Positions 52,937-62,212 of a stretch of DNA of 64,000 bases are shown piece by piece. Made by a program: the position numbers and the translations under genes. Origin of the DNA: Maridesulfovibrio sp. (lineage in GTDB: Bacteria; Desulfobacterota; Desulfovibrionia; Desulfovibrionales; Desulfovibrionaceae). The notes beneath the pieces are model-generated. The model had not been told where the DNA came from, searched no databases, and worked only from the letters and a program-made list of their open reading frames with translations. Position 1 is the first letter of the stretch; every line of letters starts with the position of its first letter. The stretch lies in assembly GCF_963676065.1 (NCBI RefSeq), contig NZ_OY780933.1, positions 682,001-746,000 on the forward strand, read 5' to 3'.

Positions 52937-54870
52937 TATTTCATTTTACCCGGATTAAAACGGACAATATAAATCTTGGTTGCCACCCATTTAATAGTCA
53001 ACAATTCCATTTCCTCTACTTCCACAAAATCTTTTACCATTGGCGGCAGAGAATCAATGAAAGGTTTCAGTTGATAATAATCAATGGACGAAAGCAGCAG
53101 CACCGCATTCTTGAATTCGGTGTTCTTCAGATACTGATAAACGGGGTATTTTTCCGCGTCCGGATGTTCTTGTTTAAAAAGATCAGCAGCGATATCCGGA
53201 GTAGCTAGAACCTGCATCAGGTCGCCGGAACGCGCTTCGGAACCGAGCGAGTACATGCAGCTTTCATCCTTGGCAAGCTTTTTAAGGTAATAGACCACAT
53301 CCGGAAACAGCTTGATAAAGAAAGGACGGTGCAGAACGAGCGTGCTTTCATCTGAAAATTCACTAAGCCTGTCAGTAACGGCCTGTGCGAGTATGGGCAT
53401 GGGCCTGTTCTCGGTCAGGGAGTTATAGGAAGGCAGAGCCCGATAATAAAAAGGCATTATCGCTGTGATGGCCAGAGAACCCACTAGAATATGAAGTGCA
53501 GGGCGTTCCGACTGCTTGATGCTCACAACCAAAAGCACAAGAAAAAAGGCTCCTAGAGCAATAAAAAACGGAAACATCAATTCCATGTACTGGCCTACAG
53601 GCACCCGGTCCGCAAGGTTGACCGATACACTCATTGATTTGAAAGAGCGGTAACCAAGCATAGCCGCCATGGATAAAATCCAGACAAACCCCATTTCGAA
53701 AAGGGTGCGATACATCTTATCCCGCTTTGCATTGACCAACCAGTCGCAGACCAGAATGGAAAGGACAGGCAGCACCGGAAGCATGTAGCGGTTCGATTTC
53801 AGTTTGAAAAGCAGGGTAAATACCAGCAGATAAACCAGAAAAACGCAGGCCATAAACACATATTTTTCGTTAAACTTTTCCCGGACAGAACGCCAGATGC
53901 CGTAAACAGTCCCGAATACGTATCCACCCCACGGGAAGAAAATCACGGTCAGGGTATCAAAGTAAGGGTCTAGGCTGCCCAGCTTGCTAGCCAGCTTAGA
54001 ACTTGTAGAAGCGGTGTTATGAAAAAACTGGCCCACTAAACCTTGAGTGTAATCAAATCCGCTGCTCAGCCATGCAAAATACAACCAAAGAAAAAAGGGA
54101 ACACACCCGGCAAGGAACCATAAAAGCAGAATATTGCGTTCCTTCCACTTGGCCGCAACGAGCCCTTTTATATTGAACGCGGAAAGAAAAGAAACAGGCT
54201 CCCCTGCTTCATGTTTTCGGCTCACGTTGTGGCGAATTCCAACTGCCAGCGCAAACCCGGCCATAGGTAAAAAAGCGAAAGGCCCCTTTGCCAGTACTCC
54301 CAGAGCGGTTAGAATCGCCCCGCCAAAGGCCACGCGATATCTTCTGTCACCAAGGTAATACAGCATATAAAAATACGTAGCCCAAGTGACGCAGCAGGCA
54401 AAGACAACATCCACTTTCATCATCACAGCCATGAACTTGAAAAGGACGGAACTCTGCAGGATCACCCCGGCCAAAAGACCGGTGGCAGGACCAAATAATT
54501 TGCGGCCGCTTAGAGCTGTGCCCAGCACCATGAGAACGGAACAGATGATTGTAGGCAAACGCAGCAAACCAAGAGTACCGGAACCGAAGTTCCTCAGTGA
54601 GGAAAGCCATGCAAAAGGATACATAACCCAATAAGTAAGCGGGGGTTTCTCCATTCGTGGAATGCCGTCAAACATCGGAGCCAGCAGATTACCGCTGTGG
54701 AACATCTCATAAACCGCGCGGGCATACTTGGGTTCATCAATGTCGTAAAAATAATTCAGCCATGTTCCGTAAAAAGAAACCGTAGCGGAAAAGATAAGGA
54801 GTAAACCGAGCAGCAGAAGCCAGTTTTTGCGGCAAAATCCGTTTATGTCAGATTCGTATTTATTTTCCAT
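52936..54870 (-). CDS. GT39-family (ArnT-like) membrane glycosyltransferase
   Basis: The 644-residue protein has about twelve hydrophobic segments through residue 490, then a soluble C-terminal domain. The first periplasmic loop has YDIDEPKYARAVYEMFHSG (about residues 38-56), which carries the acidic catalytic motif of PMT/ArnT enzymes, followed by GIPRMEKPPLTYW. Such enzymes move a sugar from a lipid-phosphate carrier to lipid A or protein on the outer face of the inner membrane. The exact donor and acceptor are unknown. It is upstream of and coupled to rlmN, and divergent from an exported POTRA protein. Confidence 0.86.
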   Translation of the reverse strand: MENKYESDINGFCRKNWLLLLGLLLIFSATVSFYGTWLNYFYDIDEPKYARAVYEMFHSGNLLAPMFDGIPRMEKPPLTYWVMYPFAWLSSLRNFGSGTLGLLRLPTIICSVLMVLGTALSGRKLFGPATGLLAGVILQSSVLFKFMAVMMKVDVVFACCVTWATYFYMLYYLGDRRYRVAFGGAILTALGVLAKGPFAFLPMAGFALAVGIRHNVSRKHEAGEPVSFLSAFNIKGLVAAKWKERNILLLWFLAGCVPFFLWLYFAWLSSGFDYTQGLVGQFFHNTASTSSKLASKLGSLDPYFDTLTVIFFPWGGYVFGTVYGIWRSVREKFNEKYVFMACVFLVYLLVFTLLFKLKSNRYMLPVLPVLSILVCDWLVNAKRDKMYRTLFEMGFVWILSMAAMLGYRSFKSMSVSVNLADRVPVGQYMELMFPFFIALGAFFLVLLVVSIKQSERPALHILVGSLAITAIMPFYYRALPSYNSLTENRPMPILAQAVTDRLSEFSDESTLVLHRPFFIKLFPDVVYYLKKLAKDESCMYSLGSEARSGDLMQVLATPDIAADLFKQEHPDAEKYPVYQYLKNTEFKNAVLLLSSIDYYQLKPFIDSLPPMVKDFVEVEEMELLTIKWVATKIYIVRFNPGKMK

Positions 54871-54992
54871 ATGATGTAATCCAATTGCTATTGTTTTTCC
54901 TGTGCAAAACTATATAAGCCCTGCAAGTGCTACCCACTACCAGAGATCGCCCGGCAAGTCGAAACCCTGGGGACTGGATTAAATGAACGTGA

Positions 54993-55017
54993 TAGGATAC
55001 TAATTTAACATATCCTA
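54993..55017. promoter_or_regulatory. Dyad upstream of the POTRA-repeat gene
   Basis: TAGGATA (54993-54999) and TATCCTA (55011-55017) are perfect inverted repeats 23 nt before the ATG at 55041. They may be an operator or leader hairpin. Confidence 0.4.
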
Positions 55018-55040
55018 CTTAAATTTATCATGAGGCTGCG

Positions 55041-57740
55041 ATGCGTTTTTCATTATTGGCAAGACTACTTTTTCTAGCGGTTATTTTTTTCATGCAGCCC
55101 GCAGCGGCCAAAGCCTCTCCTCCGCTCTTAGCAATCGGCAGTTTCCTTACCCCTTCCGGTATACCTTCCACTGAATTCAGAAATTTTGTTGAACAAAAAT
55201 TAATTGAATCGGGCTTTAGCTGCGCTAATTGCACTGAAGATCACCGGAAATCAAGATACTCCCTTTCCGGTCTGATGGTAAAAAATGATAAAGGAACATC
55301 TTTCTCTGCCCTGCTGACCGATAATTTCCATCTGGAACCAGATGTTTTTATTAAAGGTAAACAGATGGGAGGCATCTCATCGGAACCTGCGGCGGCAAAG
55401 CTCGCCGATTCAGCTGCAAAACTCATTGCAAACCAGTCTGTTGCTTCTATTGAAGTTAACGGTGACTCCCGGCTGACTCCCAACGCAGTCATGGCTTTGG
55501 CCCAGATTGTGCCCGGAGAAAAAGCCACCCCGCAAAAAATTATTGCCGGACGGATAATTCTTGAAAATTGCGGACTCTTTGAAAAATCCAGAATCTACCT
55601 GACTCCGGACCCGGAAGGCCGCAAAGTAAAAATTTCCGTAACCGAAAGGGAATCAATTGTCCCGGGAACAATGCCCGGACCTGGTAAAGTCATGCTGGAT
55701 AATATCCTTGGCCCTCCGAATGCCGATCTTCCCGAATTTCCAGCCGTTCCCGACGCAAAATTCACTGAATTACATAATGGAACAAGCGCCGGATATCTGG
55801 CCTACAGGGCCGAGGACATCATCGCCCGCTTCAGTCATGAGGAACAGGATTTCGGTGTGGAAGATGTAAAAGAACTGGTCGCTGTTGCAAATGCGATCAG
55901 GAACAAAATAACCCGCAATGATTCACCTTGCCGGGACATGTGCATAATCATGCTGAAAATGTGTTCCATGCTGGATTCTAAAACCATCCACACCATTACG
56001 GAAGAATTACGATCGGGCATGGAATTGAATACTGCGGGTTCAGACTCACTGGAAAATAATCTGCAACGCATTGAATTCTTGACACAAGCCTACAGCTCTG
56101 CACGGGAAGCACAGCTTATACTGACTTCCCGGATATTCCATGACCGAATTCATTCCCCGGTGGTCCCCTGGATTCTGTTTTCATTAGGCCAGCAGGATCT
56201 CAAAGCAGAAGACATTACCCGAGCCGCTCCTCTGCTGAACGGTGCGATCTCTGTTTCTTCTTTGCCGGTATCCCCGGAAATGCTACTGACCGCTGCCAAA
56301 GCACAATACAGCAACCTTGACTGTGAAGCAGGTTCCGCCGCCACCGCGCAGCTGAAACCACTGCTGGCCGACCCTGATCTGGACAACGAACTGCGCAGGC
56401 AGATTCAATCCCTGTCCCGACTGGACGGACTGTGCGATACGGCCACCTCCATCACGGACAAAGACAGCTTCGAACGGCAACTTCAAAAGGGAGACGCGCT
56501 CATCCTTCTGGACAGACCCGATCTGGCTGAGCCTATTTTCCACAAATTGCATGGCATAGAACCCGATGACGCACGCCCTTTCACGGGATTCGCCCGTCTT
56601 GCATTCCAGCGTACGGACAACCTGCTTTCAGTACGCCCCTATCTGGAGCGGGCCGAACACCTGCGCAACAAGGACCGTTATTTTTATGAACTGGCCCTTG
56701 CCTATAAGATTGAACGCATTACCGAGGAAGCCCTGCCGACAATAAAAATTAACGGTCGCAACTCCGAAGAAGCATCAGCAACCAGATTCCTGCTGCCCAA
56801 GACTCTTGAATACGCTGCCGGATATGAAAAATACAACCCTGCACAGGCAAATTTGATTAAAGCCGGGGTCAATGTGCTGGGAGAATGGCTGGCTTATCCT
56901 GTCATGACCGCAGAAGAAGCTTTCCAGAGCATGTTTGAACTGAGTCAGGGCCTTGAAAAAGAAATGGGAGAGCTTCAGGAAATACTTTCAGCGGAATTAT
57001 ATTTTTCCAGCTTCGCAGCCGACAAAGAAGAAGCGGACAGGCTCATATCCCGTCCCCTATCAGTAAAATCAGAACTTGAAACCAGATTCCTGCAATTGAA
57101 CCTACTGATCCGCGAAATGGCTTTAAACCCATGCCCGGAAATTTTCAATGCATTGAAGCAGGCAGGCAAATCAAGCTTCTCTGATGCCACAAACAGGGAA
57201 AAAGCTGTAATCCTGAAAGCAGACGCTCTGGCAATAGCTGGCTTGTACAGCAATTCAACCGAAACACTGGAACGTGCAGGATCGCTTTATACACTTGCTT
57301 TAGATTTAAACAGCGCCAACAAAGGCAGGGTGCTCAACAATCTGGCATGCGTAAACCTTGCACTTGGCCGAATAGGCGAAGCGGATGATCTATATGATGA
57401 AGCCGTGGACATTTCCCCGGAAAAACCGGAAGTAGTTGAACTGGGGAAAATATTATCTTCTCTTTCAGGAGATGAAAGGCAAACGGCGCTTGATGAATTT
57501 GCAAAAAGAACTCATTGGACCATCAGCGGAAAAAAATCCGCAGGAGAGACCGCAGAGTCTTACGTCAGCAACGCCACTTCAGAAGAAATCCCTCAAAGGA
57601 TGGACACTGTCCTGCTAGACGAAAAAAGAAGTATTTCAAGCGGGTACGACAACTACATCGGTCTGTGGATAAACTTTAACTACAACAGCAACATATGGTT
57701 ATTGCCATCTTTACCGAACCTGAACATCCAGCCGCGTTAA
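55041..57740 (+). CDS. Exported protein with POTRA-like domain and helical repeats
   Basis: The 899-residue protein has a signal peptide (MRFSLLARLLFLAVIFF, cut after AAAKA). A small N-terminal domain has a CANC pair (61-64). A POTRA-like domain follows at about 134-204 (VASIEVNGDSRLTPNAV, KISVTERES), as in BamA/TamA. From about 260 to 830 it is helical with TPR-like repeats (GRVLNNLACVNLALGRIGEA near 770). It has no beta-barrel and ends in an unusual asparagine/tryptophan-rich segment (IGLWINFNYNSNIW). It may be a periplasmic adaptor in outer-membrane assembly or polysaccharide export, but no family is recognised. Confidence 0.7.
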   Translation: MRFSLLARLLFLAVIFFMQPAAAKASPPLLAIGSFLTPSGIPSTEFRNFVEQKLIESGFSCANCTEDHRKSRYSLSGLMVKNDKGTSFSALLTDNFHLEPDVFIKGKQMGGISSEPAAAKLADSAAKLIANQSVASIEVNGDSRLTPNAVMALAQIVPGEKATPQKIIAGRIILENCGLFEKSRIYLTPDPEGRKVKISVTERESIVPGTMPGPGKVMLDNILGPPNADLPEFPAVPDAKFTELHNGTSAGYLAYRAEDIIARFSHEEQDFGVEDVKELVAVANAIRNKITRNDSPCRDMCIIMLKMCSMLDSKTIHTITEELRSGMELNTAGSDSLENNLQRIEFLTQAYSSAREAQLILTSRIFHDRIHSPVVPWILFSLGQQDLKAEDITRAAPLLNGAISVSSLPVSPEMLLTAAKAQYSNLDCEAGSAATAQLKPLLADPDLDNELRRQIQSLSRLDGLCDTATSITDKDSFERQLQKGDALILLDRPDLAEPIFHKLHGIEPDDARPFTGFARLAFQRTDNLLSVRPYLERAEHLRNKDRYFYELALAYKIERITEEALPTIKINGRNSEEASATRFLLPKTLEYAAGYEKYNPAQANLIKAGVNVLGEWLAYPVMTAEEAFQSMFELSQGLEKEMGELQEILSAELYFSSFAADKEEADRLISRPLSVKSELETRFLQLNLLIREMALNPCPEIFNALKQAGKSSFSDATNREKAVILKADALAIAGLYSNSTETLERAGSLYTLALDLNSANKGRVLNNLACVNLALGRIGEADDLYDEAVDISPEKPEVVELGKILSSLSGDERQTALDEFAKRTHWTISGKKSAGETAESYVSNATSEEIPQRMDTVLLDEKRSISSGYDNYIGLWINFNYNSNIWLLPSLPNLNIQPR

Positions 57741-57752
57741 TCAGGAGCAGTC

Positions 57753-57995
57753 TTAATCAAGGGATTCAAGCGTCATCTCCAGCTCTTCGGCCATAAGTCG
57801 CAAAGGCTCGACACCGCCTGTAATACGCATGATCTCAATCAGAGTTTCGGCACCTAGTTTGGCTTTTCTATCTTCAGGATTAGCCTCACGGGCAAGGGTC
57901 TTGGGAGATTTGCCAAGCTTTTCAGCCAGCTCCTCCAATGAGACCGGTCCGTTGAGAACCAGATCCTGAATAGCTTTTTCAACTTTTTCTGACAT
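57753..57995 (-). CDS. Small CII-like phage-type regulator
   Basis: The 80-residue protein resembles the phage regulatory CII family. A helix-turn-helix-like segment VSLEELAEKLGKSPKTLAREA (residues 18-38) is followed by GAETLIEIMRITGGVEPLRLMA (48-69). It is a possible DNA-binding regulator. It stands alone; no phage structural or integrase gene is in the window. Its 3' end is 12 nt from the convergent POTRA gene. Confidence 0.75.
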   Translation of the reverse strand: MSEKVEKAIQDLVLNGPVSLEELAEKLGKSPKTLAREANPEDRKAKLGAETLIEIMRITGGVEPLRLMAEELEMTLESLD

Positions 57996-58342
57996 TGTTA
58001 TTTAACCTACTGCATTAATCGATTTTTTGATCTAGTCAGATCTATTAAACCAAAACCGAAATCCATTCAACGAAATTGCATCCGGTTTTCTGAGTGCTAA
58101 GATTATTTTAAATATCATATATAGTTATTGTTAACAGCTCAACATTGTCACAACATTGTAACAATGCCACATACAGCTAAAAACCACACATCGCAAACAT
58201 CTCCTTTACTTTCAAACACTTAAATAGCAAAACAACTTTTGTAACAAAACTTGACCTAACTGTGTTAACATGCTTGTTACTCCCCTGTGACAAAAAGGTA
58301 GATCTATTTCTGTTCAGGAGCATCCTCAGGGAGGACTTTTTT
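57996..58342. other. Divergent regulatory region upstream of phoR
   Basis: These 347 AT-rich nt lie between the CII-like gene and phoR. Two related dyads stand out, CATTGTAACAATG (58154-58166) and TTTTGTAACAAAA (58237-58249), plus related TTGTTAAC and GTTAACA words at 58,128-58,269. TTGACC at 58,251 could be a -35 box, but its -10 is weak. No classical pho box (tandem CTGTCAT) was seen. Confidence 0.5.
58154..58249. promoter_or_regulatory. Pair of TTGTaACAA dyads upstream of phoR
   Basis: CATTGTAACAATG and TTTTGTAACAAAA share the TTGTAACAA core and are symmetrical around one base, with centres 83 nt apart. They lie 94-189 nt before the phoR start and may be operator sites of an unidentified regulator. 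Confidence 0.4.
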
Positions 58343-60145
58343 TTGCCTAAACAATCACTGCATATGAGAATTCTGCTCTGGGGCTGGGGTATAATGTTAT
58401 GCACCCTGCTGCTGACCTTCTGGTTTTACTATGGCACCGTCTCAGATGAGTTGACCGCCTCCAGCCGGCAGAATACTTCCCGACTTCTGAATTATGTACG
58501 TTGGAAAATCAGTCACTCCCCGATAAAACCAGGTTCTACAGATTTTCAACATGAAATCAACGAACTCGGATCACATCTCAATATCCGCATTACATATATT
58601 AAAAACGGTAAGGTCCTAGCAGATTCCAAAGTGAAGGCCGCCCGGATTCCTGAACTTGATGACCACTCCAACCGCCCGGAGGTTCTCGCTGCCGAAGCCA
58701 GTGGAACCGGTAAGAATATCCGCTACAGTAAAACCCTTCAGACGCGCATGCTCTATGTCGCGCAGGTTATGAATGAACAAGGGGAATTCCTGCGTCTGGC
58801 TATGCCCTACTCAGTGATCAGCGAAAGGCTGGACAAGGTAATGCTCCATGTCACTGTCCTGCTGGTGCTGCTCGCTTTAGGGGCAGCCATTCTACTGGTA
58901 TTTGTGGGTAAACGGACCACCGCCGCAGTCAAGGAGGTCTCCGCCACGGCGCAAGCCATCGGAGAAGGTGACTACAGTAAGCGTATACGGGTCATCCCCG
59001 GAGGCGAATACGAGCCCATGGCCGAATCCATCAACACCATGGCCAAAAAGATACAGGGCCATATCCGTATTATAGAGGATCAGCGCAACCAGCTTGACGC
59101 CATGTTTGAAAACATGACCGAAGGGATTATGGTCCTTGATCCGCAAGGAAAAATTGAATCGGTCAATAAATCAATGACCGAATTGATCCCTGACACACAG
59201 AATTTCATCGGCCGTGCCCCCCTTGAGGTCATGACCAAACATGAAATTCAGGACGCAGTGGATAAAATCATCAGGCACGACAGCGAAAAGGATTCTGATT
59301 CACTCATTGTCGATCTCGCTGACGGGCGCTCCATGAATGTGACCGTATGTTCCTACAGGGATTACAAAAATCGTCGCAAACTTATTCTGGTTTTCCATGA
59401 TATAAGTGAAGTAAGGCGTATAGAAAAAATCCTTCGTGACTTTGTTTCCAACGCCTCCCACCAGCTGCGCACACCATTGACCAGCATTAAAGGCTATTCG
59501 GAAACTCTGATTGACAACCCGCCCCAAGATCAAAAAATTCTGACAAATTTTCTTAAAACAATCCGTGATAACGCTGACCATATGTCTAAGGTCATCACCG
59601 GAATGTTTGCCCTTGCCCGCAGTGAGTATTCTGGGAAAAAACTGCGTGCGAGACCTACAAACCTGCAAAAAAGCATTGCTTTGAGCACGGCAAACCTCCA
59701 GAATCTCGCGGAAAACAAAAACATAAAATTGAGTAAAGAGGAAATTCCGCTGATTCATGTCACCGGAACCAGCGAAGGTCTGGTCCAGATTTTCGACAAC
59801 CTCATTGAAAACGCTATCAAATACGCTCCCGAGCACACTGAAGTTGCTGTCCAGGCTGAAATTGACGCAGACTTTGCTATAATCAAAGTCGTCGATGAAG
59901 GTCCGGGCATAGCACGAGCGGACAGGGAACGCATTTTTGAAAGATTTTTTAAATTGGATGAAAACGCTGTAGGACATGGCAGTTCCGGTCTGGGACTGGC
60001 CCTGTGCCGCAGCCTTGCAAGAAACTTCAACGGCGACATCTGGGTGGAAAGCCCGGTTGACGCGGCAACGGGTACCGGATCTTCATTCTGTGTGAAACTC
60101 CCGGTAACAGCTGAACAAGCTTATGAGTCCGGGCAGGACTCATAA
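58343..60145 (+). CDS. phoR: PhoR-type membrane sensor histidine kinase
   Basis: Two transmembrane segments (about residues 9-30 and 168-192) flank a periplasmic domain of about 135 residues. HAMP (KEVSATAQAIGEGDYSKRI), PAS (about 245-350), HisKA with H373 in NASHQLRTPLTSIKGYSE, and HATPase (NLIENAIKYA, DEGPGIA, SSGLGLALC) follow. The preferred start is TTG 58343 with AGGGAGGA eight bases upstream (600 residues); ATG 58364 is an alternative. PhoR kinases phosphorylate PhoB when phosphate is low. The name rests on the downstream phosphate transporter genes; phoB is not in the window. Confidence 0.83.
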   Translation: MPKQSLHMRILLWGWGIMLCTLLLTFWFYYGTVSDELTASSRQNTSRLLNYVRWKISHSPIKPGSTDFQHEINELGSHLNIRITYIKNGKVLADSKVKAARIPELDDHSNRPEVLAAEASGTGKNIRYSKTLQTRMLYVAQVMNEQGEFLRLAMPYSVISERLDKVMLHVTVLLVLLALGAAILLVFVGKRTTAAVKEVSATAQAIGEGDYSKRIRVIPGGEYEPMAESINTMAKKIQGHIRIIEDQRNQLDAMFENMTEGIMVLDPQGKIESVNKSMTELIPDTQNFIGRAPLEVMTKHEIQDAVDKIIRHDSEKDSDSLIVDLADGRSMNVTVCSYRDYKNRRKLILVFHDISEVRRIEKILRDFVSNASHQLRTPLTSIKGYSETLIDNPPQDQKILTNFLKTIRDNADHMSKVITGMFALARSEYSGKKLRARPTNLQKSIALSTANLQNLAENKNIKLSKEEIPLIHVTGTSEGLVQIFDNLIENAIKYAPEHTEVAVQAEIDADFAIIKVVDEGPGIARADRERIFERFFKLDENAVGHGSSGLGLALCRSLARNFNGDIWVESPVDAATGTGSSFCVKLPVTAEQAYESGQDS

Positions 60146-60162
60146 TAAGGGGATTATCTTTA

Positions 60163-61398
60163 ATGGATATTTACGATCTGTTTTTTTACATGTCCCTGTT
60201 TGCTGGATTCATGATGGCTTTCAATCTAGGCGCTAACGACGTGGCCAACTCCATGGCCTCCGCAGTAGGCGCCAAAGCTATCACAATTCGGCAGGCAGTA
60301 TTCATCGCAGGGACCCTGAACTTTGCGGGAGCTGTTTTCCTCGGCTCGCATGTAACCGCAACGGTCAGCAAAGGAATCATCAACCCGGCGGCTATAGCCG
60401 ATCCTAAAATCATCATGATCGGCATGTTCTCGGCATTGCTGGCTGCAGGATTATGGGTATTAATCTCGACGCTAACGGCCCTGCCGGTATCCTCCACCCA
60501 CTCCATCGTGGGAGCCATTCTGGGTTTCGGACTCGTGGCCGGCGGACCGGACGTGGTCAATTGGCTGAAAATGGTCGGAATTGTGATGTCATGGATTATC
60601 TCTCCGTTTTTCGCAGCCATCATCGCCTATGCAATTTTCACCCATATCAGGAAAACCATCCTTTTTAAAAAGGACTTCATCTATCAGGCTAAAAAATGGG
60701 CTCCTATCTGGATGGGACTTACAGTCTTGCTGATTTCCCTTTCTTTCCTGTATAAGACTCCCATAGGAAAAAGTCTGAAGCTACCTTTTCTGGGTTCTCT
60801 GGCTCTCGGGTTTGGAATCGCCGCCGCGGTCTGGTTCGCCGGCCGTCTGGCTATCAACAAAATTGTGGGAGACCCTGAAGAAGGCGCTGAAGCCGTGGAA
60901 GCCACTTTCCGTAAACTGCAGGTTGGTACTTCCTGTTACGTGGCTCTATCACAGGGTGCCAACGATGTTGCCAACGCCATTGGTCCGGTTGCAGCTATTT
61001 ACCTTATCTCCAAGGAACATATGCTGACAGCTCAGGCTGATGTCCCAATCGGTCTGTTGATTATGGGCGGACTCGGAATCGCAATCGGTATTTCCCTTAT
61101 GGGGCACAAGGTTATGGGCACAGTAGGTGAAAAAATCACCGTACTGACCAACACCCGCGGATTTGCAGTTGACTTCGGGGCCGCTTCAACCGTACTGACA
61201 GCATCCAATCTTGGTCTGCCGGTATCATCCACCCACGCAGCGGTAGGAGCGGTTGTCGGTGTTGGACTTGCCAGAGGGTTTTCTGCAGTCAACTTCAAAA
61301 TTCTCGGCAAAATTGTGCTATACTGGGTACTAACAGTCCCCATTGCCGCTATAACAAGCATAACAATTTTCAGCCTGCTTAAATGGGCTTTCATCTAG
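60163..61398 (+). CDS. pit: PiT-family inorganic phosphate transporter
   Basis: The 411-residue membrane protein is made of two inverted PHO4 repeats. The signatures are NLGANDVANSMASAVGAKA (about residues 21-39) and SQGANDVANAIGPVAAIY (about 262-279). The PVSSTHSIVGAILGFG and PVSSTHAAVGAVVGVG segments mark the repeat ends. PiT proteins carry metal-phosphate with H+ or phosphate with Na+. It starts 17 nt after phoR, and a DUF47 protein follows, so the three form an operon for phosphate uptake and control. Confidence 0.94.
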   Translation: MDIYDLFFYMSLFAGFMMAFNLGANDVANSMASAVGAKAITIRQAVFIAGTLNFAGAVFLGSHVTATVSKGIINPAAIADPKIIMIGMFSALLAAGLWVLISTLTALPVSSTHSIVGAILGFGLVAGGPDVVNWLKMVGIVMSWIISPFFAAIIAYAIFTHIRKTILFKKDFIYQAKKWAPIWMGLTVLLISLSFLYKTPIGKSLKLPFLGSLALGFGIAAAVWFAGRLAINKIVGDPEEGAEAVEATFRKLQVGTSCYVALSQGANDVANAIGPVAAIYLISKEHMLTAQADVPIGLLIMGGLGIAIGISLMGHKVMGTVGEKITVLTNTRGFAVDFGAASTVLTASNLGLPVSSTHAAVGAVVGVGLARGFSAVNFKILGKIVLYWVLTVPIAAITSITIFSLLKWAFI

Positions 61399-61417
61399 AT
61401 AAAACAAGGAGAACATT

Positions 61418-62095
61418 ATGCACTTTCGTCTTCCTTTCTTAGGCCTTATCGTAAACAAGAACCCTATGGACGGGCTGGTTAAACATTACGACAAAATCGC
61501 CGAATGCATCCACATTATCAATGATTCCGTTGAGTGCTACGTTGCCGGAAATGACACCTGCCGTGAATTCAGCGAACTGATCGAGCAGATTGATACTGTT
61601 GAAGCACAGGCAGATAAAATAAAACGTTCTATCCGCAACCATCTTCCGCACTCCATGTTCATGGCCGTGGATAAAGTTCTGTTCTTCAACTACACCCGCA
61701 GTCAGGACAACGTGCTGGACTTCGCACAGGAAGCACTGCACTGGCTGGCTATCCGCAAGGTCGCCATCCCTGCTGAATATCAGAAAGACCTGATCCTGCT
61801 GCTCTCCGAGGTTAATGACACCACGACCAGCCTCGGCCCCGCGTTGAAGGCAACTATCGCTCTGGATGAAGGAAAATCCATCGACCGTGAAGGTACCAAG
61901 AATAAGTTCCGCAAAGTCCGCAAGCACTATGCCCGGTCCATGGAACTGCGCAAAGAGCTGTCTACCCGTATCTACAATTCTGATATGGATTTCAAAGACA
62001 TCTACCAGCTTACACATTTCGTAGACTGCCTTAATGAAATGGCACATCAGGCCGAAACCTGCGCCGACATGCTGCGGGCTATGATTGCAAGGTAA
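61418..62095 (+). CDS. DUF47 / PhoU-like accessory protein
   Basis: The 225-residue protein is all-helical and of the TIGR00153/DUF47 type. FLGLIVNKNPMDGLVKHYDKI and CREFSELIEQIDTVEAQADKIK (residue range 40-70) show the PhoU-like helical bundle with acidic metal-binding residues. Proteins of this group accompany PiT transporters and are thought to control their activity. It has GGAG before the start and lies 19 nt after pit. It ends at a terminator. Confidence 0.9.
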   Translation: MHFRLPFLGLIVNKNPMDGLVKHYDKIAECIHIINDSVECYVAGNDTCREFSELIEQIDTVEAQADKIKRSIRNHLPHSMFMAVDKVLFFNYTRSQDNVLDFAQEALHWLAIRKVAIPAEYQKDLILLLSEVNDTTTSLGPALKATIALDEGKSIDREGTKNKFRKVRKHYARSMELRKELSTRIYNSDMDFKDIYQLTHFVDCLNEMAHQAETCADMLRAMIAR

Positions 62096-62139
62096 TATTT
62101 CCCTAGCGGAAGACCTTAGCGACAGGATTTCAGAATATA

Positions 62140-62186
62140 AAAGCCCCGTCCGTTCCTTATCAGGCACCGGCGGGGCTTTCTTTTTT
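62140..62186. terminator. Terminator between DUF47 gene and acs
   Basis: AAAGCCCCGTC and GGCGGGGCTTT pair with one wobble across a loop of about 18 nt, followed by a run of seven T. It lies between convergent genes. Confidence 0.88.
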
Positions 62187-62212
62187 TAATTTATATAGAA
62201 CTGGGAACGTGA

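Noticed and set aside
48009..57995. Prophage suggested by CI-like and CII-like regulators
   Set aside because: The 9 kb between them are housekeeping or envelope genes (serB, rlmN, GT39) and no integrase, portal, terminase or tail gene is present.
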